Assembly (NCBI GenBank): GCA_023382975.1
Contig: JAHDXO010000008.1
Location: forward strand, 1 to 64,000
Reading direction: 5' to 3'
DNA length: 64,000 nt
Source of the DNA: Pirellulaceae bacterium
GTDB taxonomy: Bacteria; Planctomycetota; Planctomycetia; Pirellulales; Pirellulaceae
The position numbers and the translations under genes are program-made. The notes beneath the pieces were generated by a model that saw only the letters and a program-made list of their open reading frames with translations, was not told the origin of the DNA and did no database searches. The stretch's first letter is position 1. Each line of letters starts with the position of its first letter. Below, piece by piece: positions 46,120-53,568 of the stretch.

Positions 46120-46208
46120 CATGGTCTCCATCGATTCGCGCCGGGAGCCGTAAGACTTCCAACCACGAAGTCTCACGAACTCAGTTACCAGGTGTCAATT
46201 CGGATTCG

Positions 46209-47477
46209 TCACTTCGGATCTCGCTGCCGATACGTCCGCCACATCGTGGTGACGAAGTCGTTGGCTTGCTGCTCTTCCTGCCACCAACGATCCACGTACG
46301 CGAAGAATGGTGGGTGGTTCCAGTTCTCCACCATGCCGGTCAGACGAGCAGCTAACGCTTGCCCGACCCACGTCGGCCCATTCAGCCGCCGGTATCCTTC
46401 GGCTTTGTGCCCGTTGTTGCCGCGCCGGTCGCCAAACGTCTCCCAAGTCGCCGGATCTGCTTCTTCGTGGCGGGCGTTGGCATTGTCCGGCGCGATGGTC
46501 CACAGGGCTTTCTGACCGCGGAAACCGGGTCCGAAATACGTCTGCTGATCTTCCTGGAACGTCGCCTGAACGTGTTTCATCCCCTCGTGATCCAGCATCA
46601 AACCAGCGAACAGGATCGGCCACTTGCGGCCCGAATTGTGACCGCCGTTGGCGATCCAGAGGTTGTTGTCGGACTGGACAACACCGAAGTAGTCGATCCC
46701 CTTCTGAATGAATCGCAGCAGCAATGTCTCGCGCTGTCCATCTGGATCATCCAGCAACAGCAGCAGCGCTGCATCGGAAACCAGATTGGTGATCTCTCGC
46801 CCGTAGTCGGGCATGTTCTCCAGCGGATGCATGTCGCGGTTGACCCACTGCCGTTGATGGTCGAGCCAGATACGCTCGAAGGCACGTTCGTAACGCCGCG
46901 CGTCGGGCACGGCTCCCGGCGGCGCCAAGCCTGTCAGGCGGTCGCGGCGGATCTGTGACGCGGTGAACATCTCCCGCCAACTGCCGACGTAAGCCGGGCG
47001 AAAGGCGTCCGCGGGAGGCGGAGCGTCCAGGCACGTCAGCACGACCGCCGTGCGCAAGGGTCCGCGGCAGTAGTGCCCCGGGATCGTGTCCGGCGTCTTG
47101 ACGCCGATCTGATCGACGCTCGCCACGCTGACCAACGAGTCCCCCGCTTTCAGCACCAGCGGAAATGTCGCGCGGAGCGTTGGATCGAAATGCGCCATCC
47201 GATGATCGTACCCTTGTCGGTCCCCGGCCGGCGGATTGACCACCGATCCGTGCCGGTCCCCGGTCGGAGCCGGACTGACGCTGCGAACCGTCGCGGGGCC
47301 GACAACCCACCAGTCGCCCGTGACGAATCGCCCGGCCACAACCGGCCCGTCGAACGTCCAGGTAACGCCATATTGGCTGATCGACGCGACCGCCGAGCGG
47401 GACGCGTGAGCCTCAGCCGGCGCAGCATTCGCCGCACAAGTCGAGGCGATCAGGATCGTCATCGAGACAACAGTCAT
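46209..47477 (-). CDS. exported protein of unknown function
   Basis: A 422-residue protein with a signal peptide (about 1-18, MTVVSMTILIASTCAANA). The middle contains a helical region (for example NLVSDAALLLLLDDPDGQRETLLLRFIQKGIDYFG and NGGHNSGRKWPILFAGLML) with an alpha-toroid flavour seen in polysaccharide lyases and hydrolases, and many Trp residues. No catalytic motif was recognised. It is upstream of and co-oriented with the Tat flavoprotein, 89 bases apart, so the pair may form a unit. Confidence 0.65.
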   Translation of the reverse strand: MTVVSMTILIASTCAANAAPAEAHASRSAVASISQYGVTWTFDGPVVAGRFVTGDWWVVGPATVRSVSPAPTGDRHGSVVNPPAGDRQGYDHRMAHFDPTLRATFPLVLKAGDSLVSVASVDQIGVKTPDTIPGHYCRGPLRTAVVLTCLDAPPPADAFRPAYVGSWREMFTASQIRRDRLTGLAPPGAVPDARRYERAFERIWLDHQRQWVNRDMHPLENMPDYGREITNLVSDAALLLLLDDPDGQRETLLLRFIQKGIDYFGVVQSDNNLWIANGGHNSGRKWPILFAGLMLDHEGMKHVQATFQEDQQTYFGPGFRGQKALWTIAPDNANARHEEADPATWETFGDRRGNNGHKAEGYRRLNGPTWVGQALAARLTGMVENWNHPPFFAYVDRWWQEEQQANDFVTTMWRTYRQRDPK

Positions 47478-47682
47478 GGTGTGGATTCCTCGGCCGGTGA
47501 TTCGTGAAATCAAAACATGCTTGTCAGCATTATATCTTCGCCTTTCCGGGGACCGCAACTCGCACGGCCTTGGCGGGCAACGATGTCACCGGGGCGAGTC
47601 GTGCTGATGGAGCGGGCGAGGTGATGTCAGTTTGTGCTGGTCAAGCCAGTTGGTTTGCTCCCACTTCCGTTCGGATGTGCAA

Positions 47683-47688
47683 ACTAGC
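47683..47688. repeat. target-site duplication, left (ACTAGC)
   Basis: The hexamer ACTAGC stands directly left of the IS and again directly right at 49551-49556, matching a duplicated target. Confidence 0.75.
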
Positions 47689-49550
47689 CCTTAAACAAGC
47701 GAACGGGGAGATTTTTTTCGGCGGCTGGGCGGCCGGCCGCGGGGCCGGGGAGGCGAGCGCGGGGACTCCTCGCGGCCTCCGGCGGAGGCAATTTTTCGAT
47801 CGAATTTTCGTGCTGCATTTTGCGGTTCCCTTCCCGTGTTCTACCCAAGGCGTTGCGGCGGTACCGAAGCATCCAGACTTCGGCTTCGAGTATCCTCTCC
47901 TCAGCAATTCAGCACGGTGGTCAGGCGACGGAACACGCCCAGCCACGGATTCCAGTTCAACAACCGATAGACGATCTTGCGACTCGTCCGTACGATCTGG
48001 CAAGGAAGTTTCATCATCACATTGACGAACGTGCGAAAGTCCATCCGCAATAGTTCTTGCTTTTCACTCTCATGCTTTTCTGACCACCGCCCAACCACTG
48101 GCAACCATAAGGCCGACCAAGCCTTGAGATTCCATGCCAAGGCGGTCATCACCATGTAGGCGTTATTGGAAATCAGGTTGTCCACCGGCGCTCGAAACGC
48201 ACGCGCTCCATTCTTCAACTGCTCGATCAAATTCTCTTGGTTACAGCGGTGATTGCAGGAGAAGACGATGGCCTCTGCAGGACTCTCCCAGTCATTGGTG
48301 ATGTAGAAGAAATAGGGTTTGGTGTCGAAGAGGAATTGCTGGCTCTTCTCCACACGTACATGCTTGCGAACCACAAGCATTCGATACTCTTGCTTGCAGG
48401 CCGTCGGACGATAACGGAACTCGGCCACTTCCTCGTACTGCAGGATCTGGTTTTCGTATCCACGTTTCTCGACAATGCCCTCTTTCACGTTGTCTGGGCG
48501 ACGACGACGCGTCGTCTTCACCTCGTAACGCGGCTTCCGACGAAGCCGTTTCCAGGCGGTTTTTGGCAGTTCGTCAGCCATTTTCACCAGGTTCGGCTTC
48601 GCCTCGTAGCCGAAATGAAAGATCACGTTGTCGGCATCCCAACGGTCGAGATGCTCGGTCTGACTGAACTTGGTGTCGCCTCGGAGCACGATGCACCGAA
48701 AGCCACCTCGACGACAGAGGCCGATCACTCGGTCGCACAACGCGGCAGCGCCCTCCTGACTGGGCCGATTGCCGCTGCGATTCTTAATGAACAGCACTTC
48801 GCCTGTTTCCGCCAAAGAAAGCAACAGGGCGTGATACCCCCAGGTGCCATCATAGGCGACGTCCATTCCCTTCTTGCACTGCCCCTCCGTCCCGATCACC
48901 GTCCCGTCCATGTCGATCGTCGCTTGAGCAAAGAAATCCTCGTTCTGTCGCGCCCAGACGTTGAGACGGGCTTCATCGATCGCGTCTTGCAGGGCTCCGA
49001 TGGCAGAAGCCGTAAAGCGGCGACAAAAGTCACCCGCCGTCGTCGGATCGGGGATGCGTTCGGCACCCAACGCGTCGAGGAACACTTCATCGTTTCGCCG
49101 CAGTTCAATGTCCTCTAACGTCCGGCCTTCGCAAAACGCGTTATAAGCGATATTGAGCACATGGTCCGATTCACGATACGGCTTATAAAGTTTTAACAGA
49201 TGAAGCCGCCGGTCGATGGCATCCACCAGTCCCGATTGGCGAGCCAACATATGTATCAGCCCGATGCCCCCGTAGGTGATGGCCTTGGTACGCTCGGCCA
49301 TCTCGTAGTTGATGTCCGTCGCGGAAAGGACCGGCCCCTCAAATCCGTTGATAAATTTGTCCCGTTGCAGCCGCCGCTCGATGCTCCGCTTGCGTTCCTC
49401 GATGACTTGTGGTGAAATCACTTGAAATCCTCCGTGTTCGCTGGCGACGGGATATCGCCAGAAGTTCGAAAACTGTCAAAAACACGGAGGATTTTCTATT
49501 TTCTTGCCCTCGATTGCGCAATCCCCTAAATGGCGTTCGCTTGTTTAAGG
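47689..49550 (-). mobile_element. intact IS1380-family insertion sequence
   Basis: An 1862-base element with perfect 17-bp inverted ends CCTTAAACAAGCGAACG at 47689-47705 and, inverted, at 49534-49550. The ends beginning CCT and the transposase type fit the IS1380 family. The only gene is a 506-residue transposase on the minus strand. Between the left end and the transposase stop lies about 195 bases of GC-rich, palindrome-prone sequence. The element interrupts an RHS fragment. Its base composition is lower in GC than the neighbouring genes, consistent with recent arrival. Confidence 0.93.
47901..49421 (-). CDS. IS1380-type DDE transposase
   Basis: A 506-residue transposase. The likely catalytic residues are an Asp in QATIDMDGTVIG, an Asp in CIVLRGDTKFS and a Glu in NQENLIEQLKNG, the last being the family's YREK-like region. 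The frame is open with no interruption, so the protein is probably functional. The start codon is about 110 bases inside the right end of the element. Confidence 0.93.
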   Translation of the reverse strand: MISPQVIEERKRSIERRLQRDKFINGFEGPVLSATDINYEMAERTKAITYGGIGLIHMLARQSGLVDAIDRRLHLLKLYKPYRESDHVLNIAYNAFCEGRTLEDIELRRNDEVFLDALGAERIPDPTTAGDFCRRFTASAIGALQDAIDEARLNVWARQNEDFFAQATIDMDGTVIGTEGQCKKGMDVAYDGTWGYHALLLSLAETGEVLFIKNRSGNRPSQEGAAALCDRVIGLCRRGGFRCIVLRGDTKFSQTEHLDRWDADNVIFHFGYEAKPNLVKMADELPKTAWKRLRRKPRYEVKTTRRRRPDNVKEGIVEKRGYENQILQYEEVAEFRYRPTACKQEYRMLVVRKHVRVEKSQQFLFDTKPYFFYITNDWESPAEAIVFSCNHRCNQENLIEQLKNGARAFRAPVDNLISNNAYMVMTALAWNLKAWSALWLPVVGRWSEKHESEKQELLRMDFRTFVNVMMKLPCQIVRTSRKIVYRLLNWNPWLGVFRRLTTVLNC

Positions 49551-49858
49551 ACTAGCCGCGAGGTGAATTCGGTGATGCGATTCGCGGCGTCGTAGGTCAT
49601 CGCCGTGACGCCTCCGGCGAAATCCGTGATCGTGTCCAACCGTCCGCTGCTGTAGGCGAACGTCGTAGTTCGCCCGCCCGGCTCGACCATCTCGGAGAGC
49701 GCATCGGGCACGCCATCACTGTCCAGGTCAATATAGTCGAACGTGGTGGCGTTGCCCACCCGATCCAGCCGCGAGGTCAGCAACCCCTGCTGGTTGAAAT
49801 TCGACCGGCCACCCTGCCGGTCGGTCAAGGTGAAGGTGCCGTCGGCGTTTCTCGCCTA
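49551..49858 (-). pseudogene. RHS-repeat fragment cut by the IS
   Basis: About 100 codons of YD/RHS repeat sequence, including TTFDYIDLDSDG, TTTFAYSSGRLDTITDFAGG and AMTYDAANRITEFTS. It begins just after an in-frame stop at about 49859 and ends at the IS. Removing the IS and one duplicate restores a frame that runs on for about 30 codons and stops, without the next RHS repeat. The fragment was therefore truncated before or at the time of insertion. The wording YDAANRxTEFTS recurs in the second RHS remnant. Confidence 0.85.
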
Positions 49859-49863
49859 GAAAA

Positions 49864-49920
49864 GACCCCCGTCGCCCCTTTTCCCGTCCTTCGTCCCTTT
49901 TTCCCGTCCTTTTCCCGTCG
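49864..49920. repeat. short imperfect tandem repeat
   Basis: The plus strand repeats the unit TTTTCCCGTCC several times with small changes (for example CCCTTTTTCCCGTCC). It lies between the RHS fragment and the WG-repeat gene. Pyrimidine-rich strings of this kind often mark REP-like junk in planctomycete genomes; the function is unknown. Confidence 0.6.
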
Positions 49921-49929
49921 CGCAACCTG

Positions 49930-51042
49930 CTAATAGCCCCATTTCGTTGTGCTCCACACAACGTTTCCTTTGCGGTCGATGTACGCGGTAATATCTCCCT
50001 TCCTAACGAGAGCAAGACCATCGCGAAACGATTCGACCAGGTCGTATATCAATGGAACCACAATTGCACCGTCAACATCGATGACTCCCGCTGCCCGATG
50101 CTGATCATCGAACGGGTCACGTTCATCGAAGCGGTAAATGCTCGCCAGCCCCTCCCTAAACTGACTGATGCGGTACTCACTCGAATCAAAGGCCAGCTCA
50201 CGCAACGTTTGCCCCTCGCGGTCGATTAGCAAAGTGCGCCCGTCCTTTACAGCAAACGCTCTACCGTCACCAAAGCTCTCGGCAAAATCGAATTCAAGTG
50301 GTAGCCGAATCTTCCCATCCAATCCAACGAAACCGTATCGATAGCGACTCTTGTCTATGGCACGCCATACGACCGCCAGACCATCGGAGAAGTCGTTGGC
50401 GCCGCCGTATTCGGGCGGCACAATCTCCTTCCCATAACGGTCGATAAACCCCCGCCGCCACCGACCATCGGCATCCACAAACTCGACCACACTGCGTCCT
50501 TCCACAAACCCCCTCGCGCCGTATTCGTTTGGAAGTCGCAAAACTACTTCACCATATAGATCGAAAATACACCTACGGCCCTGGAAATCTACACTCGCGA
50601 GCCCCTCTGAGAAATCGTGCATGAACCGGAACTGTACATCAATGACAAGCTTACCCGTCTTGTCAATATATCCTCCTCGCCCGGTGATATCACCAACCCA
50701 AAACTTCGCTCGGCCGTCGGCGAAACTGCCGTACGAGTAAGAGGGCATCCCAACGGAAGTGTCCGGCCACCTGTAATTTGGCGGAGGCCCCGGGCCGATG
50801 ACAAACTCCCCCTTGGTATCGATGAATCCATATGCACTTCTTCCGTCGTTGTTTTCAATACTAACAGCGGCAAGCCCTTCCGAGAATTCCGATGCTCTCA
50901 GGAAAGTCGGCGATATCACAACTTCTCCTTTTTGATCGATGAATCCCCATCTATCGTCTATGCAAATTGAAAAAAAAGTCACCTCTTCCGCCTCCATCTC
51001 AGGGGCCGTCCCAATAAGCCAGAACAGAATCAAGACACGCAT
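49930..51042 (-). CDS. exported WG-repeat protein
   Basis: A 370-residue protein with a short hydrophobic N-terminus (MRVLILFWLIGTAPEMEAEE) and a run of about seven WG repeats, each with the pattern WGFID-x-x-G-x-xVIxPxFxxAxxFSEGLAxV. The start is chosen at the first Met giving a signal-like N-terminus. Codon use is AT-richer than in neighbouring genes, a sign of different origin. It lies between two RHS remnants on the same strand, so an immunity-type or accessory role in a former polymorphic-toxin locus is possible. That role is inferred from position only. Confidence 0.75.
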   Translation of the reverse strand: MRVLILFWLIGTAPEMEAEEVTFFSICIDDRWGFIDQKGEVVISPTFLRASEFSEGLAAVSIENNDGRSAYGFIDTKGEFVIGPGPPPNYRWPDTSVGMPSYSYGSFADGRAKFWVGDITGRGGYIDKTGKLVIDVQFRFMHDFSEGLASVDFQGRRCIFDLYGEVVLRLPNEYGARGFVEGRSVVEFVDADGRWRRGFIDRYGKEIVPPEYGGANDFSDGLAVVWRAIDKSRYRYGFVGLDGKIRLPLEFDFAESFGDGRAFAVKDGRTLLIDREGQTLRELAFDSSEYRISQFREGLASIYRFDERDPFDDQHRAAGVIDVDGAIVVPLIYDLVESFRDGLALVRKGDITAYIDRKGNVVWSTTKWGY

Positions 51043-51189
51043 TTTCCATGCCTTTTTCTGATTAGGGTCGTCCGTACAGATCAGTCGGGATGCCGTGATT
51101 GTTGAAACGCCTGAGCATGGACTTTTCTTCGTCCAAACCGGGCTGACGAATCCACCAGCTTCCGCCGCTTCCCCATGTGGGAAGAAACA

Positions 51190-51717
51190 GGGTCGGGTCT
51201 CATTTGTGTCGATTCGGCGTTTCGTGCGACTGTTCACCGGTCGGGGCGGCGGCATTTTGGGCGGCCTGGGGGACGTAACGCGGATTCCAATCCCGGACGC
51301 TTCGCCGTGGCCTGCTGCCAGACCGTTTCGCCGAAGGGAGTGCCAACCTGGGCGCTCCGCCGCAAAGCCTTCAATTCCGCCTCCGTCTCGGCTTGAGTGA
51401 CATAGTCCAGCCAGTTCTGTCCGGGGCGGAGAGGCCAATCGGCCAGTGTCACGGCTGCACTCTGGTGGACTCGGTGCCACAAGCTCGACCAACGCCACTG
51501 CTCGGCCGAGGTGACGAGGTTGGCACGCAGGGCGTTGCGCTCGACGTACCGACAGACGGTGAAGCGTAGTCGTCAACCTCTTCAAAGATCGTACTCCGCC
51601 CGACCGCGCGGTTGAGCGCGTGGTAGACATATCCTCCAGTTGCAATTCGTGGTCGTCGCGGCATGACGCTATCATACCCACTCAACCCGCTTTTTGCAAG
51701 AGAATGAGACCCGACCC
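51190..51717 (-). mobile_element. RAYT (REP-associated tyrosine transposase) remnant with inverted flanks
   Basis: The 15-bp sequence GGGTCGGGTCTCATT at 51190-51204 is found inverted at 51703-51717. Between them is a deleted Y1-type transposase gene. The right border also marks where the RHS reading frame stops making RHS sequence, so the element probably inserted into the RHS gene. Confidence 0.7.
51234..51664 (-). pseudogene. deleted, frameshifted REP-associated tyrosine transposase
   Basis: The N-terminus reads MPRRPRIATGGYVYHALNRAVGRSTIFEE, the RAYT signature start. After EEVDDY the frame is lost and the text jumps to RYVERNALRANLVTSAEQWRWSSLW and then to the family C-terminus (ETVWQQATAKRPGLESALRPPGRPK) in another frame. 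About 80 central residues, including the HUH-like metal-binding part and catalytic Tyr region, are missing. The protein cannot be active. Confidence 0.88.
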
Positions 51718-52721
51718 CATTTCCGCATTTCCCCTCCGCCGTCGTACACGTGGAACGTGTCAGTGGTCAGTGGTCCGTTGTCAGTTGTGTGGAGCGTGAC
51801 GCGGACCAAGCGGTTGAAGGCATCGTAGGCGTAGAGGATGTCAGTGGTCAGTGGGTCGTTTGCAGTAGGCCGGATGGTGATGCGCGTCAGCCGGTTGCGG
51901 TGGTCCCACTGGTAATCGGTCACTTCGCCGCTGGCGATGTGTGTGCGGCGGGTGCGGTTGCCTTCCGCGTCGTACTCGTAATCGTAGGTGCCGTCCGAGA
52001 GAACTAGGTTGTTGTCGCCGGTGGCGTAGCCGGTCATCGTCCGGTTGCCGTTGGCATCGTAGTCGTACGCTTCGTCGTCCTGGTAGTCGTATTCAGCATC
52101 GACCAACTGATCGGTCTGGTCATACGCGTACTCGGCGGCGCCGTCCAGCAGCGAGGTGAATTCGGTGACTCGATTCGCGGCGTCGTACGTCCAGGTGTAG
52201 CCGGCCAGCGGTGTGACGCCTTGGGCATGGCTCAGCCCAGTCAACCGTCCGGCGGCGTCGAAGGTGTAGTCGCTGGTGGCGACCAGCTTCGTACCGGCGA
52301 GGTCGGCGTAGCGGGTGATGGTCTGGTATTGACTGGCCGCGTCGTAGGTCAGATCGATCCGTTTCTCGGCCACCGCGTTACCGCCCGACTGCCCCGCCTG
52401 CTCGATCCGCGTCATCCGGTGCAGGGCGTCGCCACGCGATTCGTCCCGCCGGCCGGTGACATCGGTGCGTCCACACCGAATCGTCCAGGACGCCGACGGC
52501 ATCCGTCTCGATGACCTCCCGTCCAGCGCGAACACCCCGCCCGCCCAGCACATCCCCGACGTCGGAAATAAGGAATCGGCAGTCATACTTCGGTTCCACT
52601 CGCGGAGGCCAACGAACGGCCCACCTGTATCCGCGGCCAATGCCCACAATCCTTGCTGGCGATCGAAGCCCACACGACTGCTGGATTTTACGGCATTGAA
52701 GCCGCACAGTCTATTCGTCAA
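51718..52721 (-). pseudogene. RHS-repeat remnant
   Basis: The frame from about 52440 down to 51718 encodes RHS/YD repeats (RIDLTYDAASQYQTITRY, YTWTYDAANRVTEFTS, EYDYQDDEAYDYDANGNRTMTGY, YEYDAEGNRTRR, YAYDAFNRLVRVTL). Upstream of 52440 the same frame is not RHS-like, while a neighbouring frame reads VGVLDDSVWT, a common RHS phrase. This implies a frameshift near 52450-52480. The conserved RHS core end and toxin tip are absent because the RAYT remnant interrupts the frame. The piece lacks a credible start. Confidence 0.8.
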
Positions 52722-52926
52722 GCCGCCAACGTTGTCCCGACTCGCTCGAGGGAAAGGTCACGTTCGGATACCTGAGCGAGCGAGACGCACCCCGAGATGA
52801 TCGCGCAGCGGCGTTGATCCGCGATCAGGTGACCGGGCGGAATCCAAGCGAGCGAGGGTAATCCACAGGAAGATCGCCTGTTTCACAGCCGTCCGGGGCC
52901 GCGAGTTGTTGTTGCGCAGTTGCCTG

Positions 52927-53127
52927 ATGCAAATGCAGTTGCTGGTCCGGTATTGCGTGCAGCCGCCGTACGCGAAAATCAGTTCGGACGACCGGGCTTG
53001 GCGCACGGTGCTGTTCGAGCACGGGATCGTGATCGAGCAGGTCTGCACCCCGCAGCCGGTGTTCGGTTACTTGCGGCACTCGGACAACACATGCGCGGTC
53101 AAGGCGGCGAAAAAGACTGCGAAGTAG
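52927..53127 (+). CDS. small hypothetical protein
   Basis: A 66-residue frame (MQMQLLVRYCVQPPYAK and so on, ending AKKTAK). Third codon positions are strongly G or C, as in real genes of this genome, but no family was recognised. The exact start is uncertain, with TTG codons in frame upstream. It is four bases from the next small frame and may be coupled with it. Confidence 0.4.
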   Translation: MQMQLLVRYCVQPPYAKISSDDRAWRTVLFEHGIVIEQVCTPQPVFGYLRHSDNTCAVKAAKKTAK

Positions 53128-53130
53128 CGG

Positions 53131-53385
53131 ATGGATTCGGAGAATGCGGAAGGGGAACCGGTGCGACTGGACGACTTCGCGATACCGCTGATGATGGCGC
53201 TGCTGATCGTGGTGCAAGTCGTTTCCGGCCACGCGCTGCTCCCGAAACGCCTCGGCATTGCGCTCGTCTCGCGCTGCCGCAACGGCCCGTGCTATCGAGC
53301 GATCCTCCACGCCTGGATCGCCCTGACCGTCATCGCAGCCGTCGTCAGCTACTTGGCAACCGGATCCGCCGGCGCGTCGTCATGA
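53131..53385 (+). CDS. small hypothetical membrane protein
   Basis: An 84-residue frame with two hydrophobic segments (IPLMMALLIVVQVVSG and AWIALTVIAAVVSYLA) and codon use like the surrounding genes. No family was recognised. It immediately follows the 66-residue frame and precedes the DUF4091-like gene by 183 bases. Confidence 0.45.
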   Translation: MDSENAEGEPVRLDDFAIPLMMALLIVVQVVSGHALLPKRLGIALVSRCRNGPCYRAILHAWIALTVIAAVVSYLATGSAGASS

Positions 53386-53568
53386 CGGAAATCACGGGGA
53401 CGCGTTTCGGCCTGACGGTAGCTCTCGCCATCGCCAGTTCCCGCCTGTATGATTTCGTTGGTAGCCAACCGCGAGAACGCCCGCCGCACAGACTGGGGGC
53501 ATTCGGCGAAGCCAGTGCAAACGCAATCGGGTGCGCGAACGGAATACAATTTCACGGGAGAGAGAAAC

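Noticed and set aside
49526-49828. Short RHS frame as an intact gene ending in VLKQANAI
   Set aside because: Its last codons come from the IS terminal repeat; the frame is a truncated fragment.
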